Of a stretch of DNA of 30,085 bases, positions 14,949 through 24,596 are shown one piece after another (position 1 is the first letter of the stretch; every line of letters begins with the position of its first letter). Made by a program: the position numbers and the translations under genes. The DNA is taken from assembly GCA_038248985.1 (NCBI GenBank), contig JBBRWV010000029.1:1-30085 (forward strand). The letters run 5' to 3'. Source of the DNA: JBBRWV01 sp038248985 (lineage in GTDB: Bacteria; Planctomycetota; Phycisphaerae; WQYP01). Under the pieces are notes generated by a model. It was not told the DNA's origin and searched no databases. It was given only the letters and a program-made list of their open reading frames with translations.

Positions 14949-17714
14949 TTACTTCTTGCCCTTCTTCGCCGACTTATCGCTGATCACCGCCTGCGCCGCC
15001 GCCAACCGGGCAATCGGCACGCGATACGGTGAGCAGCTCACATAGTTCATGCCCACCTTGTGGCAGAACTTCACCGAGCTCGCTTCGCCGCCATGCTCGC
15101 CGCAAATGCCGATCTTGATGTCCTTACGCGTCTGACGCCCCTTCTCAATGCCCATCTTCACAAGCGCCCCAACGCCCTCCTGATCCAACTGCTGGAACGG
15201 ATCGGCCTTGAAAATCGCCTTGCCGCCGTCCTTCTCATTCGCCACATACACCGGCAGGAAACGCCCGGCGTCATCACGCGACAGCCCCATCGTCATCTGC
15301 GTCAAATCGTTCGTCCCAAACGAGAAAAACTCCGCGACTTCCGCCAGCTTGTCCGCCAGCAACGCCGCCCGCGGCACCTCGATCATCGTGCCCACCATGT
15401 ACTTCACCTTGCTCTTGGCTGCCTTGATGAGTGCGTCGGCCACTCGACGTGTCTGCTCCGTGAGAATCGCCAGCTCCGTCCGATCAATCGACAGCGGAAT
15501 CATGATCTCCGGGAATACCTTGATCCCCTTCTTCGCAACCGCTATGGCCGCCTCGATGATCGCCGTCACCTGCATGTCCAGAATTTCCGGATACGTAATG
15601 CACAACCGGCAGCCGCGATGGCCCAACATCGGGTTGGACTCATGCAACTGCTCGCAGCGGTGCCGGATATTCTCCGGGCTGATCCCCGTGATCTTCGACA
15701 GCTTGCTCACGCCCGCGTCATCCTTCGGTGTGAACTCGTGCAGCGGCGGATCGATCAGCCGGATCGTCACCGGCTTGCCGTTCATCGCCGTGAAGATCCC
15801 CATGAAATCCTCGCGCTGGAAAGGCAGCAGCTTGGACAACGCCGCCTTGCGCGAGTCCAGCGTCTCCGCCACGATCATCTGCTGAATCGCCAAACGCCGT
15901 TCTTCCGTGTCGAAGAACATGTGCTCAGTGCGGCACAGCCCTATGCCTTCGGCGCCCATCTTGATCGCGTTCTCCGCATCGTATGGCGTGTCGGCATTCG
16001 TACGAACCTTCAACGTGCGAATCGCATCGCACCACTTCATCAGCGTCAAATACGCCGGCGGCTGCTCCGGCTTGATGAGCGTCATTTCGCCCACAAACAC
16101 TTCACCCGTCGAACCGTCCAGCGTCAGGTAATCGCCGGCGCGAACAATCTTCCCGCCAACTTCCATCTGCTGCGATTCATAATTGATCCGCAATGCTTCG
16201 CATCCCACGATGCAGCACTTGCCCCAGCCCCGCGCCACCACCGCCGCGTGCGACGTCTTGCCGCCCGTGGCCGTCAAAATCCCCACCGCCGCGTGCATCC
16301 CGCCCACATCTTCCGGCGAAGTCTCTTTACGTACCAGGATCACTTTTTGACCCTTGGCCGCCGCCGCTTCCGCCGTCTCCGCCGAAAAACAAACCTTGCC
16401 CGATGCCGAACCTGGCACCGCATCGATGCCCGTGGCAATCTTCGCATGCTGCAAAATCTTCCGGTCAATCTTCGGATCAATCACCGGGTAGAAAAGACGC
16501 TCGATGTCTTCCGGCGTGATCCGCCCAATCGCCTGTTCCTTCGTGATCAGGCCTTCCTTCACCATGTCCACCGCAATCTTGAACGTCGCCACCGGCGAAC
16601 GCTTCCCCGTGCGGCACTGCAACATGTACAGCTTTTCATCTTCCACCGTGAATTCCAGGTCCTGCATTTCCTTGTAGTATTTTTCCAACTGCTTCCGCAC
16701 CGCCAGCAATTCCTTGTACGCCTTCGGCAGGTTGTCGCCCAGCGTCGACAACTTCAACGGCGTGCGAATGCCCGCCACCACGTCCTCGCCCTGCGCGTTG
16801 ATCAGGTAATCCCCGTAGAACACATTCTCCCCCGTGTTCGGATCGCGCGTGAAGCACACCCCCGTACCCGAACGCTCACCCTTGTTCCCATACACCATCG
16901 TCTGCACGTTGACGCCCGTCCCCTTGAGCTCCGAAATCTTCTCCACCCGGCGGTACGTCACCGCCTTGTCCGCTTCCCATGAACCAAACACCGCGATGAT
17001 CGCCCCGTAAAGCTGATCGATCGGGTTCTGCGGAAACTCCGCCCCCTTGTTCAACTTGTAAAAATCCTTGAACTGCCCGCACAGCTTCTTCAAGCTCTCG
17101 GCCGGAATCTCCGGATCCGACTTCACCCCCAGCTCATGCTTCATATGATGCAGCATCTCTTCCATCGGCTCCTTGGACAGCCCCATCGCCGTGGTCGAAT
17201 ACATCTGGATGAACCGCCGATACGAGTCATACGCAAACCGCGCATTCCCCGTCTTCGCCGCCAAACCCTCCACCGACTTGTCATTCAATCCCAAATTCAA
17301 AATCGTTTCCATCATCCCCGGCATCGACCGCGCCGCACCCGACCGTACCGAAACCAGCAGCGGATCGTTCGCGTCCCCCAGCTTCTTCCCCATCGCCGCT
17401 TCCACCTTGGCCAGATTCTCCAGCACCTGCTTCTTCGTGTCTTCGCTCAGCTTCTTGCCGCTCAAATAATAGTCTTCACAACACGGAATACTGATCGTAA
17501 ACCCCGGCGGTACCGGCAGCTTGGCCGCAGTCATTTCCGCCAGCCCCAGCCCCTTGCCGCCCAGAATCATCTTCGATTCACTTTCGCTCTTGCCCGGAAA
17601 AATTCCTTCCGCCTTGCCGTTGCCAAAGTAAAAGACTCGCTTGGCTTTGCTCGCCGGTGCCGCTTTGCTCGATGATTTGGACTTGGAAACAGGTTTGGAT
17701 TTGGTGACAGCCAC
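14949..17714 (-). CDS. ppdK: Pyruvate, phosphate dikinase
   Basis: Interconverts pyruvate, ATP and phosphate with PEP, AMP and pyrophosphate; in bacteria it serves PPi-linked glycolysis or gluconeogenesis in the cytoplasm. The 921 residues hold the nucleotide-binding domain (KMILGGKGLGLAEM, VSVRSGAARSMPGMMETILN), the swivelling phosphohistidine domain with the catalytic His in TGGKTSHAAVVARGWGK, and the C-terminal PEP/pyruvate barrel (GTNDLTQMTMGLSRDD and GICGEHGGE, with the acid-base Cys in MNYVSCSPYRVPIARLAAAQ). GTG 17714 is chosen as start because GGAGGA sits six bases upstream; the frame is open 33 bases further but without a ribosome site. An extra Lys/Ser/Ala-rich tail of about 25 residues precedes the conserved domain. 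Promoter and terminator are both clear, so it is monocistronic. Confidence 0.97.
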   Translation of the reverse strand: MAVTKSKPVSKSKSSSKAAPASKAKRVFYFGNGKAEGIFPGKSESESKMILGGKGLGLAEMTAAKLPVPPGFTISIPCCEDYYLSGKKLSEDTKKQVLENLAKVEAAMGKKLGDANDPLLVSVRSGAARSMPGMMETILNLGLNDKSVEGLAAKTGNARFAYDSYRRFIQMYSTTAMGLSKEPMEEMLHHMKHELGVKSDPEIPAESLKKLCGQFKDFYKLNKGAEFPQNPIDQLYGAIIAVFGSWEADKAVTYRRVEKISELKGTGVNVQTMVYGNKGERSGTGVCFTRDPNTGENVFYGDYLINAQGEDVVAGIRTPLKLSTLGDNLPKAYKELLAVRKQLEKYYKEMQDLEFTVEDEKLYMLQCRTGKRSPVATFKIAVDMVKEGLITKEQAIGRITPEDIERLFYPVIDPKIDRKILQHAKIATGIDAVPGSASGKVCFSAETAEAAAAKGQKVILVRKETSPEDVGGMHAAVGILTATGGKTSHAAVVARGWGKCCIVGCEALRINYESQQMEVGGKIVRAGDYLTLDGSTGEVFVGEMTLIKPEQPPAYLTLMKWCDAIRTLKVRTNADTPYDAENAIKMGAEGIGLCRTEHMFFDTEERRLAIQQMIVAETLDSRKAALSKLLPFQREDFMGIFTAMNGKPVTIRLIDPPLHEFTPKDDAGVSKLSKITGISPENIRHRCEQLHESNPMLGHRGCRLCITYPEILDMQVTAIIEAAIAVAKKGIKVFPEIMIPLSIDRTELAILTEQTRRVADALIKAAKSKVKYMVGTMIEVPRAALLADKLAEVAEFFSFGTNDLTQMTMGLSRDDAGRFLPVYVANEKDGGKAIFKADPFQQLDQEGVGALVKMGIEKGRQTRKDIKIGICGEHGGEASSVKFCHKVGMNYVSCSPYRVPIARLAAAQAVISDKSAKKGKK

Positions 17715-17813
17715 GAAAATTCCTCCGTCAGGTAAAAGTGCGATCACCCGCGCTGAAAAAGCTCGGCAAAATCGCTCGTTTGGGGATGGTGTTTCTGGTG
17801 AAACGAAGGGGAA

Positions 17814-17841
17814 AGTATAGGGACAAAGGCGGGGGTGTCAA
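17814..17841 (-). promoter_or_regulatory. Strong sigma70-type promoter of ppdK
   Basis: On the minus strand a perfect TTGACA (17841-17836) and TATACT (17819-17814) are 16 bases apart. Transcription would start near 17807, giving a leader of about 93 bases. Confidence 0.75.
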
Positions 17842-18103
17842 TGAATTGCGCCGATTCGATCCCCCCCGCGTTTTCTCCCCGAAATGCCTCCACCCCGCCC
17901 TCCCAATGCTCGCCCAATGCTCTCCCGTGCGCGCCTCCCGCACGCCCCCCCCATCACAATTCCTCAAGCCCGCCCTTGCATTTGCCGATACTCCTTGCTA
18001 CCTTATTGCAAGATCGCACACATGTTGTGGGCGGGGAAATTTCGGGGCCGGGTTCGCCAAATACATTTCCAGAGTTCTCTCTATCTGACATAATGAACCC
18101 ACG
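17842..18103. other. Non-coding divergent region between ppdK and rnr
   Basis: No gene seen. The sequence is C-rich with a run of eight C near 17943-17950. A 5-bp hairpin CTTGC/GCAAG lies at 17992-18010. No recognisable riboswitch. Confidence 0.4.
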
Positions 18104-18109
18104 TATAAT
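18104..18109 (+). promoter_or_regulatory. Candidate -10 element of rnr
   Basis: A consensus TATAAT 67 bases before the rnr start. No good -35 hexamer is found at 16-18 bases (CTGACA at 18085-18090 is too close), so the promoter may be weak or activated. Confidence 0.4.
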
Positions 18110-18175
18110 GACCACGCCTCGCGTGCCTCCGCTTCTTTTGGCGCAGCGCACCCGGCCGGTCCAAAGGAGTCTATT

Positions 18176-20809
18176 TTGACACAGCAGTTCCACCAACCCA
18201 TCCTCAGCTTTCTCGGCGACACCGATGGCGTCCCCATCAAAGCCGCCGAACTCGCCGATCGCCTCAATGTCGCGCCCGAAGATCGCGCCGCCTTTGAGCT
18301 CGCCCTCGAAGACCTCGCCCAAAAAGGTCGCGTCCTCTTCAACACCGCACGACTCATCACCCTCCCCGCGCTCGGCAACTCCGTCACCGGCACCTACCGC
18401 CAGACCATGCGCGGCTTCGGCTTCGTCATCCCCGATGAACCCAATTCCCATGGCGACCTCTTCATCCCCGCCGGACAAAACTCCGATGCCGTCACCGGTG
18501 ACTTCGTCGTCGCCAAGGTCGTCGTACGTGACAAAAACGATATGCGCGACCCCCGCCGCTCCATCTCCGGACGCATCGTCGAAATCCTCAAACGCGCCAC
18601 CAATAAACTCGTCGGCACCCTCACCAAACAAAACAACCGCTGGGTCGTCATGCCCGATGGCAACGTCTTCCGCGGCCCTGTCGAAGTCATGGATGTCACC
18701 TCCCGCAACGGACAGGAAGGCGACAAAGTCGTCATCGAAATCGTCCGCTTCCCACAAAACGACGACATCGGCCAAGGCGTCATCAGCGAAGTCCTCGGCG
18801 CCAAGGGCGAACCCGCCGTCGAACTCGCCAGCGTCATCCGCCAGTTCGACCTCCCCCAGAATTTCCCCGAAGCCGTCGTCAACCAGGCCCGCACCGCCGC
18901 CCAAACCTATGACCCCGCCGACTATGCCAATCGCGAAGATCTCACCCGCGAAGTCATCGCCACCATCGACCCCGACGACGCCAAGGATTACGACGACGCC
19001 ATCTCCATTCGCGCCCTCAAAGGCTCGCAGGCACGCCCCGCCGCCACCGACGAAGACGAGGATGAAGATGTCACCCGCCTTCTCGACGCCGATGCCCCCG
19101 GCGAAGCCGTCTGGGAACTCGGTGTCCACATCGCCGACGTCTCCACCTTCGTCCCCGTCGAATCCGCCCTCGATATGGAAGCCCGCGCCCGCGGTAACTC
19201 CACCTACTTCCCCGGCTTCGTCATCCCCATGCTCCCCGAAGTCCTCAGCAACGGCGTCTGCTCCCTCCAGGAAGCCCAGCCCCGCCTCACCAAATCCGCC
19301 TTCATCCGCTACGATGCCAAGGGCCGCGTCGTCTCCTCGCGCTTCGCCAACACCCTCATCAAAAGCCGCAAACGTCTCACCTACAAACAAGCCCAGGCCA
19401 TCATCGATGACGCCAAAGGTGAAGGCCAACCTTACACCAAAGGCCTGCTCGACGCCCCGCCCAACCCCCATCTCCCCAACGTCGAAGCCCCCGTCCGCGA
19501 CCTCCTCATCAATATGGATCGCCTCGCCCGCGCCATCCGTCAGCGCCGCCTCGCCGAAGGCATGATCGTCCTCGACCTCCCCGAAGTGGAACTCATCATC
19601 AATGAAGAAGGTCATGTCGTTGACGCCCAGCCCGAAGACGATGCCTTCACCCACAAAATTATCGAAATGTTCATGGTCGAAGCCAATGAAGCCGTCGCCC
19701 GCTGGATCACCCGCGCCGGCGTCCCCGTCCTCCGCCGCATCCACCCCGACCCCGACGTCATGTCCACCGAAACCGTCCGCCAGTTCATGATGGTCGCCGG
19801 ACGCAAAGTCCCCAAAATCATTGACCGCAAAGCCATGCAGGCCATCCTAGATTCCGTCCGCGGCACCCCTGTCGCCTACGCCCTTCACCTCGCCATCCTC
19901 AAAACCATGTCCAGCGCCGAATACTCCCCCCAGGAAATCGGCCACTTCGCCCTCGCCAGTCAAAATTACGCCCACTTCACCAGCCCCATCCGCCGCTATG
20001 CCGATCTCGTCATCCACCGCTGCTTCAACGCCGTACTCGCCAAGAAAAAAGAACCCCGCGATAAAAAAAACCTCGGCCGTCGCAAAGTCCCCAGCGGACC
20101 AGAAGTCGAAATCGCCAGCGGCACACCCGGCGGTCGCCGCGGCGCTGGCCTCATGCCCGAAACCCTCGGCAACGTCCCCAGCTTCTCCACCCTCGTCAAC
20201 CTCGGCAAACATATCTCCTTTACCGAACGCCGCTCCTCCGATGCCGAACGTGAACTCCGCGCCGTCAAAGTCCTCCAACTCCTCGCCGAACACGTCGGCG
20301 ATGTCATCGATGGCGTCGTCACCGGCGTCACCGGCTTCGGCGTCTTCGTCCAATCCACCCGTTTCCTCGTCGACGGACTCATCCGCGTCAGCGACCTCCC
20401 CGACGACTTCTGGCAGTTCGATGACCGCGCCGGCGTCCTCCGCGGACAACGCACCGGACGCCGCATCGCCCTCGGCGACCGCGCCCGTGTCCAAATCGTC
20501 AACGTCAACGTCTCCGCCCGACAGCTCGAACTCCGCCTCCTCGAACACGGCTCCGCCATCGGCGGCGAAACCGAACTCAAACGCTTCGAACCCCGCAAAA
20601 CCCCCAAGCCCCTCGGCGGACAGGGTCGCGCTGGCGACGATCCTCTCAATCATCCCCGCAAAAAAAATCTCGAAAAACGTCTCACCCGCAAAGAACAGGC
20701 TCGCCGAAAATCCTCACAACACCCCCCACAACCCGGCGCTCCCGGCTCCACCCCCAGTCATGGCCGCAACCACAAAAAAGGCAACAAAGGCTTCCGCCGC
20801 GGACGCTGA
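18176..20809 (+). CDS. rnr: Ribonuclease R
   Basis: A processive 3'-5' exoribonuclease of the RNB family that degrades structured RNA. The 877 residues contain an N-terminal winged-helix-like segment (about 1-60), cold-shock domains (GTYRQTMRGFGFVIPDE and following), the RNB catalytic domain from about residue 260 with the metal-binding Asp cluster in DPDDAKDYDDAISI, further RNB marks (HIADVSTFVP, LSNGVCSL, YAHFTSPIRRYADLVIHR), an S1 domain at about 705-790 (GDVIDGVVTGVTGFGVFV) and a Lys/Arg-rich tail. The start is TTG: AAAGGAG ends seven bases before it, and no ATG lies near the conserved N-terminus. A short acidic insert (DEDEDED) lies within the RNB domain. A small lipoprotein and a PhoD-like gene follow on the same strand. 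Confidence 0.96.
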   Translation: MTQQFHQPILSFLGDTDGVPIKAAELADRLNVAPEDRAAFELALEDLAQKGRVLFNTARLITLPALGNSVTGTYRQTMRGFGFVIPDEPNSHGDLFIPAGQNSDAVTGDFVVAKVVVRDKNDMRDPRRSISGRIVEILKRATNKLVGTLTKQNNRWVVMPDGNVFRGPVEVMDVTSRNGQEGDKVVIEIVRFPQNDDIGQGVISEVLGAKGEPAVELASVIRQFDLPQNFPEAVVNQARTAAQTYDPADYANREDLTREVIATIDPDDAKDYDDAISIRALKGSQARPAATDEDEDEDVTRLLDADAPGEAVWELGVHIADVSTFVPVESALDMEARARGNSTYFPGFVIPMLPEVLSNGVCSLQEAQPRLTKSAFIRYDAKGRVVSSRFANTLIKSRKRLTYKQAQAIIDDAKGEGQPYTKGLLDAPPNPHLPNVEAPVRDLLINMDRLARAIRQRRLAEGMIVLDLPEVELIINEEGHVVDAQPEDDAFTHKIIEMFMVEANEAVARWITRAGVPVLRRIHPDPDVMSTETVRQFMMVAGRKVPKIIDRKAMQAILDSVRGTPVAYALHLAILKTMSSAEYSPQEIGHFALASQNYAHFTSPIRRYADLVIHRCFNAVLAKKKEPRDKKNLGRRKVPSGPEVEIASGTPGGRRGAGLMPETLGNVPSFSTLVNLGKHISFTERRSSDAERELRAVKVLQLLAEHVGDVIDGVVTGVTGFGVFVQSTRFLVDGLIRVSDLPDDFWQFDDRAGVLRGQRTGRRIALGDRARVQIVNVNVSARQLELRLLEHGSAIGGETELKRFEPRKTPKPLGGQGRAGDDPLNHPRKKNLEKRLTRKEQARRKSSQHPPQPGAPGSTPSHGRNHKKGNKGFRRGR

Positions 20810-20854
20810 TCCCTTCATCCGTTCCTCTCAACTATTTCCCCAAGGAGTTCCCCC

Positions 20855-21148
20855 ATGAAATACCCCTCACGCATCCTCGCCCTCCTCCTTCCCGCCCTCT
20901 TGCTCCTCACCCTCGCCTCCTGCCAAACCGAATCCCGCGCCGTCGCCAACCGCAACGGCAAACAATTCTCCCGCAACCTCCCCGCCGGTGCCATGTACGG
21001 CGACGGCGGCGCCCCCATGCGCAATGATTTCTCCGGCCTCAGCCATTTCAAAAACACCTCCACGCCCCACGGCTACACCTCCCTCCCCGGCAGCAACTTC
21101 CGCGCCTCCTCCCCCACCGCCGGCTACAGCCCCCGCATGTCCCCCTGA
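20855..21148 (+). CDS. Small lipoprotein of unknown function
   Basis: A 97-residue protein with a clear lipoprotein signal: MKYPSR, a Leu-rich hydrophobic core, and lipobox LASC with the Cys at about residue 23. The mature part is polar, rich in Ser, Gly, Pro and Asn, without a recognised domain and probably disordered. AAGGAG seven to eight bases before the ATG strongly supports translation. It lies 45 bases after rnr and before a PhoD-like exported protein, so it could share their transcript. Its stop codon lies in a 14-base unit that is repeated directly after it. Confidence 0.75.
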   Translation: MKYPSRILALLLPALLLLTLASCQTESRAVANRNGKQFSRNLPAGAMYGDGGAPMRNDFSGLSHFKNTSTPHGYTSLPGSNFRASSPTAGYSPRMSP

Positions 21149-21169
21149 TTAACTTCCCCTGATTAACTT
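21142..21169 (+). repeat. Tandem 14-base duplication over the lipoprotein stop
   Basis: CCCCTGATTAACTT occurs twice without a gap (21142-21155 and 21156-21169), followed by a partial, changed third copy. The first unit contains the TGA stop of the small lipoprotein gene. Confidence 0.85.
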
Positions 21170-21204
21170 CCCTTGACTCCCCCTCCTCTCGCGAGTGATT
21201 TGCC

Positions 21205-22533
21205 ATGCGCCTTCTCCCCCGCCTCCTCCTCGCACTACTCACCATCGCCGCCTTCGCTGCCTCCGCCTCCGCCGCCAACCCCATCGTCGCCGGCCCCGTC
21301 GTCGGAAACGTCACCGACAAATCCGCCCGCCTCTGGATGCAGTTCTCCACCTCCGTCACTGTCAATATCAAATGCTTTGAAGTCGAATCCGGCCAGGAAG
21401 TCTCCGGCATCACCACCGACGTCGAAGGCCCCTCCCCCTTCATCTGCGACACCCCCATCAGCAATCTCCAACCCAACAAAAATTACCGCATCGAACTGAA
21501 AATCGACGGCGTCCCCACCAAGCCCACCGGACCCGCCGTCGCCCTCCGCACCTTCCCGCCTCCCGGCGACGCCTCCACCTTCTCCATTGCCTTCGGCAGT
21601 TGCACCAAGCCCGAAGGAAAAGGCTCACTCCCCATCTTCCAAGCCATCACCGAAACCAAACCCCGCGCCTTCATCTTCCTCGGCGACAACGGTTACCTCC
21701 CCGGCAAACTCTCCGACTTCCCCGAAAAACGCCGCGACGCCTTCCGCTTCCTCTGCGATTTCCACAGCAAATTCAAACAGGAACCCGACCTCCAGGAACT
21801 CTTCCGCACCGTCCCCTCCTACGCCACCTGGGACGATCACGACTTCGGCACCAACGACGCCAATCGCACCTGGGTCTTCGCCAAAGAAGCCCAGGTCGCC
21901 TTCCAACGCTTCTGGCCCAACCCCGATTGGGGACAACCCGCCAACCCCGGCACCTATTTCTCCTTCACCCTCAGCGATGCCGATTTCTTCATCCTCGACG
22001 CCCGCATGTTTCGCGACCCCGACCCCGACCCCAAACGCCACACCATCCTCGGTGAAAAACAATTCGCTTGGCTCCAGTCCAGCCTCAAAAAAAGCACCGC
22101 CACCTTCAAAATCATCGCCCTCGGCAGCCAGTGCATCGCCAACTACTCCAAATTCGACTCCTGGGCCCACTACCCCGAACAAAAAGAATTCCTCGACTGG
22201 CTCCTCCAAGAACAAATCCCCGGCGTCCTCTTCATCAGCGGCGACCGCCACATGGGCGAGCTCACCATCAAATCCCCCGATGAAAAAACTCCCCACGCCT
22301 ACCCCCTCGTCGATCTCACCAGCTCCCCCCTCCACGCCAAGCTCGCTTCCCCCGACACCGTCGCCCTCAAAAACCCCGACCGCTCCGGAAACGCCGTCGT
22401 CGAAAACAACTTCGGCACCCTCGACTTCGGTGGACCCGCCGGCAAACGCTTCATCACCCTCCGCCTCCGCGACGAAAAAGGCAAACCCCTCGTCGAACAA
22501 ACCATCTTCGCCTCCCAACTCCGCAGCAAATAA
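21205..22533 (+). CDS. PhoD-like metallophosphatase, exported
   Basis: A 442-residue member of the alkaline phosphatase D family, phosphodiesterases/phosphomonoesterases with a calcium-iron or related metal centre. A Sec-type signal peptide (MRLLPRLLLALLTIAAFAASASA) is followed by an N-terminal fibronectin-like PhoD domain (VVGNVTDKSARLWMQ, LQPNKNYRIEL). The catalytic part shows SIAFGSCTKPEG, FLGDNGYLP, the family's WDDHDFGTND, and the late metal ligand motif FISGDRHMGEL. These fit the known order of metal-binding residues. No twin-arginine motif is seen, although classic PhoD uses Tat export. A ribosome site is weak (GAGTGA). It is likely to release phosphate from organic esters in the periplasm; the substrate is not known, and no Pho box was identified. 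Confidence 0.9.
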   Translation: MRLLPRLLLALLTIAAFAASASAANPIVAGPVVGNVTDKSARLWMQFSTSVTVNIKCFEVESGQEVSGITTDVEGPSPFICDTPISNLQPNKNYRIELKIDGVPTKPTGPAVALRTFPPPGDASTFSIAFGSCTKPEGKGSLPIFQAITETKPRAFIFLGDNGYLPGKLSDFPEKRRDAFRFLCDFHSKFKQEPDLQELFRTVPSYATWDDHDFGTNDANRTWVFAKEAQVAFQRFWPNPDWGQPANPGTYFSFTLSDADFFILDARMFRDPDPDPKRHTILGEKQFAWLQSSLKKSTATFKIIALGSQCIANYSKFDSWAHYPEQKEFLDWLLQEQIPGVLFISGDRHMGELTIKSPDEKTPHAYPLVDLTSSPLHAKLASPDTVALKNPDRSGNAVVENNFGTLDFGGPAGKRFITLRLRDEKGKPLVEQTIFASQLRSK

Positions 22534-22557
22534 CCCACCCCTACCCCCTGCCTCGCC

Positions 22558-23241
22558 TCAACCCGCCCCCTTCGCCGCCGCCACAAAATCCCGCACCTTC
22601 AATAAATCCTTCACCCCCGCCTTACCCTTCACCTCCACCCCCGATGAAACATCCACCCCATACGGCCGCGCAATCCGCACCGCCTCCGCCACATTCTCCG
22701 GCGTCAGCCCCCCCGCCAAAATCAGCGGCGGCAACCCTTCCAACTCCCCCGCCTCCCGCGCCTCCGCTATCCAGTTCCATTCAAACACCCGCCCCGTCCC
22801 GCCCTCCGCCATAACCGAATACGTATCGCACACCACCGCCTGCGGACGCGATGCAAATCGACCGATCAACCCCCGCAAATTCGTCAGCGAACTCCGCGAC
22901 ACCATCGGCACCACCACCCACCAATCCAGCACATCATTCCATCGCGGAGACAACCTCTGCTGCTCATACGACGTATACGTCTGAAACGTCCGCAAATTCA
23001 ACGCCCGCTCCAGCTCCACCGCCGACACCACACCCGCCTCATCCCCATCAATATGTTCCACCAACCCCACCGGCATCACCATCGGCGGCAGCTCCCCCAA
23101 AATCGCAATCGCCCCCGCCATATCAATCTTCCGCGGCCCCTGAAAAAAATTCAGCCCGATCGCATCCGCCCCCGCCTCCGCCGCCCCCGCCCCATCCTCC
23201 GCCCGCGTCACCCCACAAATCTTCACTCGTACAATCGACAC
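22558..23241 (-). CDS. trpF: Phosphoribosylanthranilate isomerase
   Basis: Catalyses the Amadori rearrangement of phosphoribosylanthranilate to CdRP, the third step of tryptophan synthesis. A single TIM barrel: the catalytic Cys is in VKICGVT, the catalytic Asp in VVCDTYSVMAEGGTGRVFEW, and the phosphate-binding end is LAGGLTPENV and GVDVSSGVE. Residue spacing and length are normal. The frame opens with GTG 23247, but GTG 23241 has GGGA seven bases upstream and is preferred. Downstream there is no other trp gene, so it is separated from the rest of the pathway, as often happens in planctomycetes. It is convergent with the PhoD-like gene, the two stops being 24 bases apart. Confidence 0.95.
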   Translation of the reverse strand: MSIVRVKICGVTRAEDGAGAAEAGADAIGLNFFQGPRKIDMAGAIAILGELPPMVMPVGLVEHIDGDEAGVVSAVELERALNLRTFQTYTSYEQQRLSPRWNDVLDWWVVVPMVSRSSLTNLRGLIGRFASRPQAVVCDTYSVMAEGGTGRVFEWNWIAEAREAGELEGLPPLILAGGLTPENVAEAVRIARPYGVDVSSGVEVKGKAGVKDLLKVRDFVAAAKGAG

Positions 23242-23435
23242 AATCACATCCCATCAAATACGTTCCGCGGGCCCATCGCCCTGCACTCCCCGATAATAGC
23301 ATCCCCTCCCCAAAACGCATCCACCTCCTTCCCACTAACCACTGACCCCTTCGTCCCCGCCCCTTGCCCCCACCGCACCCAACGCGATAATCCCCCTACA
23401 CCCTCTCCTCCCCCAATCCACTCATAAGGATCAAC

Positions 23436-24584
23436 ATGCCCACCAACACCAACACCCTCTTCTCCCAACCCTCCTGGCGCCTCACCGGAAAATCCGTCGA
23501 CGCCTCCCTCACCGTCCTTGGCGGACACCTCGCTCCCGTCACCTTCAACCTCCGCGGTAAAAAAATCCAACCCTTCGCCATCGCACCCTGGCACAGCGAA
23601 AAACTCGACCCCGCAACTCCCACCATCCTCCGCGTCCTCCGCGGCGATTTCTTCTGCTTCCCTTTCGGCGGAAACACCCGCCCCTTCAAAAAAGAACAAC
23701 ACCCCGTCCACGGCCAAACCGCCAACGACCCCTGGACCCTCGAATCTTCCTCCCGCATCGATGACGCCGTCAGCCTCCATTGCTCCATGCTCACCACCAT
23801 CCGCCCCGCCCGCATCGATAAATTCATCATCCTCCGCGACCGCGAAACCGCCCTCTACCAAAAACACATCATCTCCGGCGCCTCCGGTCCCATGAACCTC
23901 GGCCACCACGCCTGCATCCAATTCCCCGACTCCCCCCGCTCCGGCCTCATCTCCACCTCCCCCTGCGATTTCCGCCAAGTCTGGATCGAACCCACCGAAT
24001 CCCCCGAAGCCCGCGGCTACTCCGCCCTCCTCCCCGCCTCCTCCTTCAAAAATCTCCACCGCGTCAACACTGTCTTCCATAGCACCCCTGCCGATCTCTC
24101 CCGCTTCCCCGCCCGCCGTGGCTATGAAGACATCGTCATCAACATCAACAAACCCGCCCCCAAACTCGCCTGGACCGCCATCACCTTCCCCCGCCAACGC
24201 TACGCCTTCATCGCCCTCAAAGATCCCCGCATCCTCCAATCCACTCTCCTCTGGCACTCCAACGGCGGACGACACTACGCCCCCTGGAACGGCCGCCACG
24301 TCAACGTCCTCGGCGTCGAAGACATCACCTCCTTCTTCCACACCGGCCTCGCCGAATCCGCCCGACCTAACGCCCTCACCAACCTCGGCATCCCCACCTG
24401 CCTCAAACTCTCCCCGCGCCAGCCCACCATCGTCAACTACATCATGGCCGTCGCCGCCATCCCCCCCCGCTTCGATCACGTCGCCCGCGTCGTCCGCGAA
24501 AAAGACCATATCACCCTTCTCAGCCAAAGTGGTAAGATCGCCCGCACCCGCGTCAATGTTGATTTCCTGTTTTCCTCCGACTAA
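23436..24584 (+). CDS. Galactose-mutarotase-fold protein of unknown function
   Basis: A 382-residue cytoplasmic protein without signal peptide. Several short stretches recall aldose-1-epimerase and related sugar-binding beta-sandwich proteins: LTVLGGHLAPVTF near the N-terminus, HPVHGQTANDPWTLE at about 90, NLGHHACIQFPDSPRSG at about 155, and WHSNGGRHYAPWNGRHVNVLGVED at about 275-300. The His residues in HPVHG and NLGHH occupy the places where epimerases have catalytic or binding His, but I cannot confirm the full catalytic pair. An AAGG lies seven bases before the ATG. The stop directly abuts a GTG of rnd, so the two are likely co-transcribed. Substrate unknown; a sugar or sugar-phosphate ligand is only inferred. 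Confidence 0.65.
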   Translation: MPTNTNTLFSQPSWRLTGKSVDASLTVLGGHLAPVTFNLRGKKIQPFAIAPWHSEKLDPATPTILRVLRGDFFCFPFGGNTRPFKKEQHPVHGQTANDPWTLESSSRIDDAVSLHCSMLTTIRPARIDKFIILRDRETALYQKHIISGASGPMNLGHHACIQFPDSPRSGLISTSPCDFRQVWIEPTESPEARGYSALLPASSFKNLHRVNTVFHSTPADLSRFPARRGYEDIVININKPAPKLAWTAITFPRQRYAFIALKDPRILQSTLLWHSNGGRHYAPWNGRHVNVLGVEDITSFFHTGLAESARPNALTNLGIPTCLKLSPRQPTIVNYIMAVAAIPPRFDHVARVVREKDHITLLSQSGKIARTRVNVDFLFSSD

Positions 24585-24596
24585 GTGACCATACGT

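Noticed and set aside
15060..16982. 640-codon open frame on the plus strand
   Set aside because: Antisense of ppdK, Arg/His-rich; ppdK is unmistakable on the other strand.
17954..19744. 596-codon open frame on the minus strand
   Set aside because: Antisense of rnr, with Gly/Asp/Glu-rich low-complexity translation and no ribosome site; the rnr frame carries all RNase R motifs.
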